From positions 3,658,001-3,722,000 of the forward strand of contig NZ_FSRM01000002.1 in the NCBI RefSeq assembly GCF_900141745.1: DNA of 64,000 bases, in the 5' to 3' direction. A model generated the notes under the pieces. The model searched no databases. It was not told the origin of the DNA and saw only the letters and a list, made by a program, of their open reading frames with translations. Of this stretch, positions 7,863 through 15,820 are shown piece by piece. The position numbers and the translations under genes were made by a program. The stretch comes from Paraburkholderia phenazinium (GTDB lineage Bacteria > Pseudomonadota > Gammaproteobacteria > Burkholderiales > Burkholderiaceae). Positions within the stretch are counted from its first letter, which is position 1, and each line of letters opens with the position of its first letter.

Positions 7863-8765
7863 CTAATCGCTTTCGCCAGCCTGCAGAGTCGCGTCAAACA
7901 CGCGTAGCAGGCGCTGCAATGCAGCGTTCGGGTTCGTGTCGATATAGGCGAACGCCAGTGGCATCCGGATTGATAGATCGGTGAAGCGCAGAAACTGCGT
8001 GCGCGCCGGCGGACGCCCCAGATTCGCTGAATTGACAATTGCCGCGCCGATGCCTGCTGACACCAGCGAAAGAATCGCGGCTTCGGTCGGTACTTCCTGC
8101 ACCACGTTCAACGTTAGATCAAGATCGTCGCAGGCACCGAGCAGTCTGTCGTAATACGAGGGATAGGTTTGTCGGGGAAAGCAGATCATCGGTCGACCGT
8201 TCAGGTCTCGTGCCGAGATTGCCTGGTTATCCGGAAGATTCCAGCTTCGGGGAACCGCGGCCACCACGTCATTGACGGCGAGCTGCACCAGCCGCAGTTC
8301 ACGAGGAAGCTCCCCATAGGAGTAGATGAAGCCGCCGTCGAGCGTACCGGCGAGGATCTCGTCTACCTGCTCCGGCGTATTGAGCGGTGCTACATGGAGG
8401 CTCACCTCCGGTGCTTCGCGCTGAAAGCGATTAAACGCGTCCGGCACGAAACCGTCCCAGCTCGCATTCTCGACGACCCCAAGCCGCAAAGTGCCTCGCA
8501 ATCCCGAAGCAACGAGTTTGACTGCACGCGCCGCCGATTCGAGGATGCCGAGCGACTTGCGAACTTCGGGTAAAAATAGCTCGCCCGCCGCCGTGAGCCT
8601 GACACCCTGCGGCGTCCGGTCGAACAGTCGCGCGCCCAGCAGTTCCTCCAGGTCGTGAATCTGACGGGTAATCGCCGGCTGCGTGATGTTAATACGCTCG
8701 GCGGCCATACGGAAACTCTGGTTTTCAGCGACCGCCATAAAGTACTTCAGGTGTCGTAATTCCAC
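7863..8765 (-). CDS. LysR-family transcriptional regulator
   Basis: A 300-aa LysR-type regulator with a winged helix at the N-terminus (MELRHLKYFMAVAENQSF, then NITQPAITRQIHDLE as recognition helix) and a periplasmic-binding-like effector domain from ~90. It begins with GTG at 8765. It is convergent with the deacylase-MFS-hydrolase operon and ends 9 nt from it, so that operon is the most likely target, possibly through sites in 4500-4600. No effector can be assigned. Confidence 0.88.
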   Translation of the reverse strand: MELRHLKYFMAVAENQSFRMAAERINITQPAITRQIHDLEELLGARLFDRTPQGVRLTAAGELFLPEVRKSLGILESAARAVKLVASGLRGTLRLGVVENASWDGFVPDAFNRFQREAPEVSLHVAPLNTPEQVDEILAGTLDGGFIYSYGELPRELRLVQLAVNDVVAAVPRSWNLPDNQAISARDLNGRPMICFPRQTYPSYYDRLLGACDDLDLTLNVVQEVPTEAAILSLVSAGIGAAIVNSANLGRPPARTQFLRFTDLSIRMPLAFAYIDTNPNAALQRLLRVFDATLQAGESD

Positions 8766-9014
8766 TGTGCTTTCCCTGCTTTGCCCGGCTGGACTATTGG
8801 CTTGAGCGCCAGCATCCCTTACCGCAACGACGTTGGCGATCGAAACCGCGGCGGACCGCGCGATGTTTTCACCATCGCTCCCGGTTCCGCCGCATCTCTG
8901 TGTTATCGACGCTTTTTGACCAGTGCTGAAGGGTAAAGAGGGATTCTAAGGAAATATCCGATGTGGAAGGTTTGAAGCCGAGCCGCGGCGCGTCACAGCA
9001 CCGCTGGCCCGTGC

Positions 9015-9359
9015 TTACTGAACAGTAATGGTCGCCTTCATGTTGGGGTGTATGCCGCAAAAGATCTGATACACCCCGGGCTTATCGAACTTGAACTGGT
9101 AGGTGTCGTTCTGATCGAGCGCGGCGGAGCGGAACAGCCCGGCATCGTTGACCACGGTGTGCGGTTCGCCGTCGAGATTTTTCCAGGTTACCGTCGTGCC
9201 GGTCTTGATGGTGAGCGCCATCGGCGAGAACATGAAGTTCTTGATCACCACGGCATTCGACTCCTCCGCTTGAGTGGCAGAAAATCCGGCGGACACAGCC
9301 AGTAGCAGGATCGCCCCGAGCAACACAGCCAGTGATACTTGAATAGTATTCCTTATCAT
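9015..9359 (-). CDS. Periplasmic cupredoxin (plastocyanin-like)
   Basis: A 114-aa protein with a Sec signal peptide (hydrophobic LAVLLGAILLLAVSAGFSA) and a blue-copper fold. Type 1 copper ligands are visible: His in GEPHTVV, then Cys, His and Met in FCGIHPNM near the C-terminus. It probably carries electrons in the periplasm or binds copper. AAGGAC precedes the ATG. It lies 35 nt after the metallophosphoesterase stop on the same strand and so should share the ECF promoter at 10415-10441. Confidence 0.87.
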   Translation of the reverse strand: MIRNTIQVSLAVLLGAILLLAVSAGFSATQAEESNAVVIKNFMFSPMALTIKTGTTVTWKNLDGEPHTVVNDAGLFRSAALDQNDTYQFKFDKPGVYQIFCGIHPNMKATITVQ

Positions 9360-9394
9360 GATTTCGTCCTTGATATCAGTATCGGTCGATGGGT

Positions 9395-10339
9395 TTAGAC
9401 AAGCGTGGCGTCGTCGAGGCTAGCCTTGAGCGGATGATGCGTGATCTTGATGCTCGTCACGCCCAGCATGTGCGGAAGCTGATCACTCGCCACGGTCAAA
9501 GGCATGGGTCCGGGCCCCTCACCCGCGGTAGGTTGCGGGTAAGCTGTCGAGCGCGCGGTATGGAAAGTAATGTTCCCCTCCACCTTCGACACGATCTGGT
9601 GGATATGACCATTCAGCACTGTGACCGAGCCGAATCGCTTCAGATAACTCATGGCCTGCCCGGCATCGCCGGTTCCCCAGCCCCACGGCTCATAGATCGT
9701 CCACAGCGGCATATGCGCGAACACGACGATCGGCGTGCTGGAAGAACGCCCCTTCAGGTCGTTTTCGAGCCAGGCAAGCTGGTCGTCCCCGAGTCCTCCG
9801 AGACCGTTCGGCTTGAAGTGCATCACGTTGACGAGAGCGATGAAATGCACGCCGTTATGGTCAAAGCTGTAATAGCCTTTGTTGTCGGAGGCCTGGCCAA
9901 AGCGCTTGAAGTATTCGGTGCCCGGTCCGTCCGTCACGTCATGCTCGCCGGGCACCGTATGCAACTCGGTGATATTCAGACCTGACATCAACTGGGCCGC
10001 GAGGTCGAACTGCTCCGGCTTCGAAAGATGCGTGATGTCGCCCGTGTGGATCGTCAGCGCCGGCTTGACCGGCATGGCATTGACGAACTCGATGGTCTGC
10101 TTGAGCGTGCCCGCTACGTCCGGATTGGCTTCCTTGTTGAAGCCGATATGCGTGTCGCTGATCTGCAGGAATAGCGGCACGCCGGAAACCGCTGAGGAAT
10201 CCTTGGTACTGGCGGCAAGCGCGAGCTCAACGGGCGTCAGGATACCGCCAGCCAGTACAAACAGCGTACCCACGCCCCCGAAGGCCAGGCACTTCAACGC
10301 GCCACGGCGCGACGGATCGGATGGAAGATCTAATGACAT
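9395..10339 (-). CDS. Tat-exported metallophosphoesterase
   Basis: A 314-aa calcineurin-like phosphoesterase. Metal-site motifs are in order: ISDTHIG (D, H), HTGDITH, PGEHD in place of the usual GNHD, FAHMPLW and LNGHIHQ. The N-terminus SRRGALKCLAFGGVG is a twin-arginine-type signal, so a folded, metal-loaded enzyme is probably exported. The ATG at 10339 has GAGGTG 3 nt upstream; a GTG two codons earlier is less likely. It sits between the anti-sigma gene and a cupredoxin gene with its own ECF-type promoter. The substrate is unknown. Confidence 0.88.
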   Translation of the reverse strand: MSLDLPSDPSRRGALKCLAFGGVGTLFVLAGGILTPVELALAASTKDSSAVSGVPLFLQISDTHIGFNKEANPDVAGTLKQTIEFVNAMPVKPALTIHTGDITHLSKPEQFDLAAQLMSGLNITELHTVPGEHDVTDGPGTEYFKRFGQASDNKGYYSFDHNGVHFIALVNVMHFKPNGLGGLGDDQLAWLENDLKGRSSSTPIVVFAHMPLWTIYEPWGWGTGDAGQAMSYLKRFGSVTVLNGHIHQIVSKVEGNITFHTARSTAYPQPTAGEGPGPMPLTVASDQLPHMLGVTSIKITHHPLKASLDDATLV

Positions 10340-10414
10340 GGTCACCTCACGATTAAAGTTCAGGAGACGAACCGCCGGATCATCCGACGGTCGTCCTGAC
10401 TGGATTCAATGAGG

Positions 10415-10441
10415 AGACTGCAGCGGGGTACGTCTTATTCC
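10415..10441 (-). promoter_or_regulatory. ECF-type promoter of the metallophosphoesterase-cupredoxin unit
   Basis: The minus strand reads GGAATAA (10441-10435), a 16-nt spacer and GTCT (10418-10415), about 75 nt before the metallophosphoesterase start. The same two boxes at the same spacing occur upstream of the sigma factor gene at 11887-11913, and the spacers share ACGTACC and end in GCA. This supports recognition by the adjacent ECF sigma factor. Confidence 0.65.
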
Positions 10442-10472
10442 ACGACTCGCCACTATTTTTTTAGCGGCCTCG

Positions 10473-11300
10473 TCAGGAAGCGGAATGTGCGCGCAGATCG
10501 GTAATGAAACCGTTGAGTTCGGCGTCGCCCGCATCGGTAACGGCCCAGTAGTTCATTCCCGCGGCACTCCAGTGCGCGAGGTGATAGCCCTGCCGCTCGT
10601 AGATATGCGGTGTCGCGCCCGCATCGTTACCCGGCCAGACATACAGATTGATCGGGTGCAACTTGTAGCGATAGACCATCACAGCGACCGAGCGTCCGTT
10701 CAGATAATCGAGCCGGCCGCCCACCAGCGGATACCCCTGCTGCGCGAGGTCCACCACCGGTGGCGCAAAGTCGATCTTGCCGTCGAACCACGGTTTGACG
10801 GTGTGCCGATCGGTCGAGATCACATCATAAAGATGATCGAACTGCAGCGAGCGGACATGGCTGTCCACCAGTTCTTCGGTCAGACGCGTATCGCCGGACG
10901 GCATGGTGTAGTACAGCCCGGCACTCCACGTCAATGCGACCAGACTCACCACCATCGCACCGAGCGGCGCCCAGCCAAGCGTCCTGACGCCACCATTGCC
11001 GCCTCCCGCAACGCCGAATGCACCGCCGAAAACACCACGCCCGCCGAAGCGTTCGCCCAGCCGTTGCCATACGGAGCGGCGCACCGGCAGCGAAGCCTGG
11101 ATGCGGCGCACCAGTTCCGGTGGTGCGTCCATTCGCATGTCCGATTCCCGTAGCCGCGCGCTGACCTGACGCTGCTGCTCATAGGCCTGCGTGCACAACT
11201 CGCAACTGGCCAGATGACGCTCGAACTCGAGCGCCTCGGACAAACTCAGTTCCTCGTCGATATAGCCCGGCAGTAATTCAAACGCCTGTTCGTGATCCAT
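10473..11300 (-). CDS. Anti-sigma factor with zinc-finger domain
   Basis: A 275-aa membrane anti-sigma factor. Residues 1-45 carry a ZAS-type zinc motif (FERHLASCELC: His, Cys-x2-Cys) that binds and sequesters ECF sigma factors. One hydrophobic segment follows near residue 110 (GAMVVSLVALTWSAGLYYT), then a ~150-aa domain that should be periplasmic and sense the signal. A Gly-rich linker precedes the membrane segment. The ATG at 11300 overlaps the sigma stop (TGATG) and AGGAGG lies 4 nt upstream. The overlap implies matched synthesis of the two partners. Confidence 0.9.
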   Translation of the reverse strand: MDHEQAFELLPGYIDEELSLSEALEFERHLASCELCTQAYEQQRQVSARLRESDMRMDAPPELVRRIQASLPVRRSVWQRLGERFGGRGVFGGAFGVAGGGNGGVRTLGWAPLGAMVVSLVALTWSAGLYYTMPSGDTRLTEELVDSHVRSLQFDHLYDVISTDRHTVKPWFDGKIDFAPPVVDLAQQGYPLVGGRLDYLNGRSVAVMVYRYKLHPINLYVWPGNDAGATPHIYERQGYHLAHWSAAGMNYWAVTDAGDAELNGFITDLRAHSAS

Positions 11301-11842
11301 CACGCCTCCTGATCTGTCGGTGCGAGCAGCGCCGCAAGCTGCTGTCGGCCGCGCCCGAGGCGAGACATCACGGTTCCCATCGGGATACCCACGATGGCGG
11401 CGATTTCCTTGTATGACAATTCCTCAAGCTCCCGCAGCACGACTACCTCCCGGAATTCCAGACGCAAGCTGCGCAGCGCCTGGTGCACCCGCTTCTGGCT
11501 CTGGCTGCGAATCAGCGCCGCTTCGGGACTGTCGTCCCGTCCGGCCCCGCTGCTTTCTTCGAGGCTGTGCATCTCTTCCTCGAATTCCGTGGTGTCCGCT
11601 GCATGATCCCGGTTCTGCTGGTGCCACGTGTAAAAGGTGTTACGTACGATGCTCAATAACCAGGCACGCGCGTCATCGCCGCGGAATCCGCCGAAATAGC
11701 GGAAAGCCCGCAGATACGCCTCCTGGACCACGTCCTGGGCGTCCTGATCGTTACGGGTCAGCCAACGCGCAACGTTGAAGGCCGAATTCATATGAGGCAA
11801 TAGCAGCGCCTCGAACCGCTTGGCGATGATTGGATCGGCCAT
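11300..11842 (-). CDS. ECF-family RNA polymerase sigma factor
   Basis: A 180-aa extracytoplasmic-function sigma factor. Region 2 is at ~15-85 (DAQDVVQEAYLRAFRY, then FRGDDARAWLLSIVRNT) and region 4 at ~125-175 (LELSYKEIAAI-type helix, then GIPMGTVMSRLGRGR). The linker is acidic. It directs transcription of its own operon and of the metallophosphoesterase-cupredoxin unit, judging by the shared promoter boxes. Its activity is presumably held by the overlapping downstream anti-sigma gene. Confidence 0.92.
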   Translation of the reverse strand: MADPIIAKRFEALLLPHMNSAFNVARWLTRNDQDAQDVVQEAYLRAFRYFGGFRGDDARAWLLSIVRNTFYTWHQQNRDHAADTTEFEEEMHSLEESSGAGRDDSPEAALIRSQSQKRVHQALRSLRLEFREVVVLRELEELSYKEIAAIVGIPMGTVMSRLGRGRQQLAALLAPTDQEA

Positions 11843-11886
11843 TGTGAAATCCCTGCGGTAACCCCTATCCGTAACCGATAACTAGC

Positions 11887-11913
11887 AGACTGCCGGTACG
11901 TCGCTTTTATTCC
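11887..11913 (-). promoter_or_regulatory. ECF-type autoregulatory promoter of the sigma/anti-sigma operon
   Basis: The minus strand reads GGAATAA (11913-11907), 16 nt, GTCT (11890-11887), 45 nt before the sigma start. It matches the boxes upstream of the metallophosphoesterase gene exactly in both elements and spacing, which argues for positive autoregulation. Confidence 0.65.
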
Positions 11914-12034
11914 CGGAGAGTCGGCCAGACCCGTTTTACTGCGGCATGGCAAGCGGACGACTGATTTCAGAGGGCATTGTAGCTGCCTTGAGAGGGGCAA
12001 AACCAGGTGGCGCGGTGGGGGAGCGGTGTACCGG

Positions 12035-12979
12035 TTACGCCACGACTTGGGTCACGGAATCCAGTTCGTTGCGCAAAGCCAGTGCGAGTTTGGGAAGGGC
12101 AAACTCCAGAAACAGACGTGTCGATACGGTCGCGCCACGGCGCGCAGGCAGCATCGCATACATGGTTGCGGGTTCCGGTTGCCACCCGGCCTGAACCTTG
12201 AACGCGTCGACCAGCCGGTTCGCACGCAGCGCATCTTCACACAAATGGCGCGGCATACAGGCCGCCCCAATCCCTGCGACGACTCCAGCCTGCAAGACCG
12301 CGACGCTTCCCGTCATCACGTGCGGCGTGTATTCGATGGCGTGCCCGCCATGCTTCGGATGAAGGAACCGGAGCGTTTTCACGCCAGCCTGTGCTGCACG
12401 CGCGAACAGTCTGAATCCGGCTAACTGGTCGGGATGCGATAGTTGCCCGGACTGCTCTAGCAGGGCCGGGCTGATGGCCATGATCATTGGAACGTCGCCA
12501 ATGGTCCGGGCTACCAGGCTCGAGTCGGCAAGCGGCCCAGTCTGCGCACAAAACCCGAGGTCGAAACCTTCTGCTACCAGATCGGGCACCCAGTTGCGCG
12601 TGTCGATCAGCAGGTCGACTTGTGGGTACAGGCGGCAAAATTCGGCGATCACCGGCATCAAGGCCGCTGCCGAAAACGTGGCCGGAGCAGTGATGCGCAG
12701 TACGCCGCGCGGTTCGCCATTCATTTCCGCAGCGACGCTAAAGGCTGCCCGCGCCTCATCGGCAAGCTTGCGCGCGTGACCATAGATCTGTTCGCCGGCG
12801 GTGGTCAGAGATATGCAACGCGTATTGCGCTGGAGCAGACGCACACCCATGCGTTGCTCCAGTTCTGCCACGCGGCGGCTCACCTTGGAACGCTGCATGC
12901 CGAGACTGCGCGCAGCGGCCGCGAACCCTGCTTTCTGAACCACCTCAGCAAACAGGAGGAGGTCATCGAGCCTTTCCAT
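12035..12979 (-). CDS. LysR-family transcriptional regulator
   Basis: A 314-aa LysR regulator of the group acting on short single targets (MERLDDLLLFAEVVQKAGF, then a helix-turn-helix with MQRSKVSRRVAELEQRMG). The effector domain starts near residue 90 (GVLRITAPATFSAAAL). No divergent catabolic partner is adjacent: the sigma operon lies downstream and a long A+T-rich spacer upstream. Its target could therefore be remote, or the patatin gene across the spacer. Confidence 0.88.
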   Translation of the reverse strand: MERLDDLLLFAEVVQKAGFAAAARSLGMQRSKVSRRVAELEQRMGVRLLQRNTRCISLTTAGEQIYGHARKLADEARAAFSVAAEMNGEPRGVLRITAPATFSAAALMPVIAEFCRLYPQVDLLIDTRNWVPDLVAEGFDLGFCAQTGPLADSSLVARTIGDVPMIMAISPALLEQSGQLSHPDQLAGFRLFARAAQAGVKTLRFLHPKHGGHAIEYTPHVMTGSVAVLQAGVVAGIGAACMPRHLCEDALRANRLVDAFKVQAGWQPEPATMYAMLPARRGATVSTRLFLEFALPKLALALRNELDSVTQVVA

Positions 12980-13441
12980 ATTTCACCATCCCCGAGTTGT
13001 TGCCCTGCTACAAGCTTCATCGTACGATCGTTCTATTTAATCTGTATTCCTACCTAAATGGTTCGCACCGGCAACTTTTCGCCGTGCAAGCCGCAAGGAG
13101 ACCGGGTAAGCTAAAACGTCAACAGCGTTAGTTATGGTCAGAATAATGACCAATGTTAAAAAGCATTGCAAGACAACAATCGTTAAAACAATGTCAAACA
13201 AATTTATGGCTTCAAATACTGCTTCGTATAGCCAACTATTCTTCTTCACTTCCCGCTATTCAGGCGAACTGGCGATGTCCGCCGCGCAGTAAGCGGAGAC
13301 AATCGCTGCTCCCTGGATTCAGCGCTTCGACGGCGGAAACAACGAAAAACGCGCGCCCGGCGCGCCGCCCCCCCGCAGGAACCTCAGTACTCGACTGTAA
13401 AACCATGTAATCTCTCGGTTTTTCCTACAGTTGTGAAGCGC
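12980..13441. other. A+T-rich intergenic region between a lysR gene and the patatin autotransporter
   Basis: About 460 bp separate two divergent genes. The stretch around 13130-13250 is markedly richer in A and T than its surroundings and holds the inverted repeat at 13135-13152. It probably contains the promoters of both genes; no -35/-10 pair stood out clearly. A 70-codon hydrophobic frame on the minus strand (13037-13249, GTG start) has no convincing ribosome-binding site and is not called. Confidence 0.5.
13135..13152. repeat. Inverted repeat, candidate operator
   Basis: TGGTCA-gaataa-TGACCA is a perfect 6-bp inverted repeat with a 6-bp spacer in the A+T-rich divergent region between lysR (12979) and the patatin gene. 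Its form suits a dimeric regulator, but no family can be assigned. Confidence 0.35.
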
Positions 13442-15778
13442 ATGATCCCAGCGTTGGCGAGCCCAAAAAAACCACTAACGAAGGCATATACAAGGCTCTG
13501 CCATGCCCCCACCCGACTGCTTTGCGCCGCCACACTGCTGGCGCTCGCCCTTACCTCCTTCGTGAAGTCCGCCCGCGCGGCGGACACCGCCTGCACGCCT
13601 GACGGCGGCCCAACCGGCCGCCCCGCCGTCGGCCTTGTGCTGTCCGGCGGCGGCGCGCGCGGCTACGCCCACCTGGGGGTGCTAAAGGTACTGGAAGAGA
13701 ATCGCATTCCGGTCGACTGTATCGCCGCCACCAGCATGGGCTCGGTGGTCGGCGGCCTGTACGCGAGCGGGATGACCGCGCAGGAAATGCAAAACCGCCT
13801 CGGCCAGGTGAACCTGGCCGACATCGCTTTCGATGTGGTCGAGCGCGCCGACCTGCCCCAGTCGCAACGCGAAGACGAGGAGCTCTACGCAGGCAGCCCC
13901 GCTTTAGGCTTCAACGCTAACGGCTTCAGGCTGGCGCCCGGCCTCGTGCAAGGCAATCGTTTGCAGGCGTTGCTGCAGGACTGGACCTCGGCGGTGTCGG
14001 CCAATAACTCATTCAACCAGTTGCCGATTCCGTTCCGCGCCATCGCCACGGATCTGCAAACAGGCGAGAAGGTCGTGCTCGAGAAGGGCTCGCTGCCGCA
14101 AGCCATCCGCGCCAGCATCGCCCTGCCGGGCCTGTTCGCGCCGACGGTAGTGGACGGCCGCACGCTGGTCGACGGTGGCATTGTCAGCAACCTGCCCATC
14201 GAAACCGCACGCGACATGGGCGCGCAAGTGGTGATCGCGGTCGATATCGGGTCGCCGCTGCGTTCGCTCGACGCGCTCGCCTCGCCCGCCGACGTCATGC
14301 AGCAGATGATAGGCATCCTGATTCATCAGAACGTCGCGCAACAACGCAAACAGCTCGATGCGGATGACGTACTGATCACGCCATCCCTCGGATCGCTTAG
14401 CTTCACTGACTTCGCCAACGCCCCGCAAGCAATCGCAGCCGGCGAAGCCGCTGCTCGCGCAGCACTACCGAAGCTGCAGCATCTCGCCCTGTCGCCGCAA
14501 GATTACGCGGCGTGGCGTGCCGCGCATATGACGCCTGTCGTGAAGCCGGTGCGGATCACGCGCATCGTCGTCAAGTCGCATGGCCCGATCCCCGAGCGGC
14601 GCATCGTCGAAGCGCTGCACGTCCATGCCGGCGACGTCTACGATCCCAAGGCGCTCAACCAGGATCTGCTGGCCCTCACTACGGCGGGCGATTTCGAAAG
14701 CGTGACACAGCAACTGGTCAGCGACGGTGACGAAAATACGCTCGTGATCGACGCCCACGACAAATCGTGGGGACCCAACTTCCTGCTGTTCGGCCTCGGC
14801 CTGTCGGCGAGTTCTTCGGACGTCGGTGGCTTCCGCCTGCATATGGGATACCGTCGGCCGTGGCTGACATCGTCGGGACTGGAGGGATTGATCGACGGCA
14901 CGGTGGGCAGCGATATGCTCGCGTTGCATGCCGAGCTGCGGCAACCGCTCTCGGATTCGTTTGGCTATTACGTCGCGCCGTATGTGGAGTTTCAGCGCAG
15001 CTACGCGAATATCTATCAGGACGACCCTTACATCAAGCTCACTCAATACCAGCAGCAGACTGAGCGCGCGGGTCTCGACTTCGGCCTGCCGCTTGCGAAC
15101 CTCGGTGACTTCCGGCTGGGCGTTGCGTACGCGCACGGCTTCGCGTCGCCGCAATACAATCTGCAGTACTACGATGAGAATAATAATCTCACGCTGGCGT
15201 ATCCCGACATCTACGGCCGCGAGTTTACGGCGCGCGCGCGTCTCGTGATCGACCAGCTCGACGACCCGCTCTTCGCGCGCAAGGGCTATTACCTGGAACT
15301 GCGCGGCGAACGTTCGCTTTTCGCGCAATCGCAGAACAGCTTTACCGAGGCCTACGGCAAAGCGTTGGTGGCCGCGAGCTATGGGCGCAACAGCCTCAAC
15401 GCCAGCATCGAGGCCGGCAAGGACTTCCAGAACGTCAACCCGGTCAATCCGTTCGGGTTCACGCTCGGCGGCTTCCAGCATCTGTCCGCGTATGCCGCCG
15501 ATCAACTGGCTGGCAACTCGATGCTGTACGGCCAGGTCACGTACATGAACGAGCTTACGACGTTCACCGCATCGCCATTCCACGCGTTGTTCGCAGGCAT
15601 GAGCCTCGAAGCGGGCAACGTGTGGGACGGCGAGATTCAATACGGCGGAGGACCGCTAAAACGCAGCGTCACGTTCTTCACCAGCGCGACTACGGCGTTT
15701 GGACCGATCTATCTGGGTGTGGCATTCGCACCGGGTGGGCGGAACAACTTCTACATCCAGCTCGGCCACACGTATTGA
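13442..15778 (+). CDS. Patatin-like phospholipase with BamA-type barrel (type Vd autotransporter, PlpD-like)
   Basis: A 778-aa outer-membrane protein. A signal peptide with a long basic N-region ends near ARAAD. The patatin domain follows (~55-340): oxyanion motif LSGGGARGYAHLG, nucleophile Ser in AATSMGS and catalytic Asp in LVDGGIVSNLP. A POTRA-like domain (~365-430, KPVRITRIVVKSHG) leads into a 16-strand-type barrel with a terminal aromatic strand (FYIQLGHTY). PlpD-type proteins use this layout to place a lipase on the cell surface. The nucleophile motif begins with Ala instead of the usual Gly. The start could also be GTG at 13433. Confidence 0.9.
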   Translation: MIPALASPKKPLTKAYTRLCHAPTRLLCAATLLALALTSFVKSARAADTACTPDGGPTGRPAVGLVLSGGGARGYAHLGVLKVLEENRIPVDCIAATSMGSVVGGLYASGMTAQEMQNRLGQVNLADIAFDVVERADLPQSQREDEELYAGSPALGFNANGFRLAPGLVQGNRLQALLQDWTSAVSANNSFNQLPIPFRAIATDLQTGEKVVLEKGSLPQAIRASIALPGLFAPTVVDGRTLVDGGIVSNLPIETARDMGAQVVIAVDIGSPLRSLDALASPADVMQQMIGILIHQNVAQQRKQLDADDVLITPSLGSLSFTDFANAPQAIAAGEAAARAALPKLQHLALSPQDYAAWRAAHMTPVVKPVRITRIVVKSHGPIPERRIVEALHVHAGDVYDPKALNQDLLALTTAGDFESVTQQLVSDGDENTLVIDAHDKSWGPNFLLFGLGLSASSSDVGGFRLHMGYRRPWLTSSGLEGLIDGTVGSDMLALHAELRQPLSDSFGYYVAPYVEFQRSYANIYQDDPYIKLTQYQQQTERAGLDFGLPLANLGDFRLGVAYAHGFASPQYNLQYYDENNNLTLAYPDIYGREFTARARLVIDQLDDPLFARKGYYLELRGERSLFAQSQNSFTEAYGKALVAASYGRNSLNASIEAGKDFQNVNPVNPFGFTLGGFQHLSAYAADQLAGNSMLYGQVTYMNELTTFTASPFHALFAGMSLEAGNVWDGEIQYGGGPLKRSVTFFTSATTAFGPIYLGVAFAPGGRNNFYIQLGHTY

Positions 15779-15820
15779 TGGGTACAAAGAAGAAAGCGAA
15801 CGGTAATAGTCAGGTGGCCG

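Noticed and set aside
13037..13249. 70-codon hydrophobic open frame on the minus strand in the A+T-rich spacer
   Set aside because: GTG start without a convincing ribosome-binding site, and the hydrophobicity can follow from base composition.
14465..15640. 391-codon open frame opposite the patatin gene
   Set aside because: Antisense shadow of a high-G+C gene; Arg/Val-rich with no recognisable domain.
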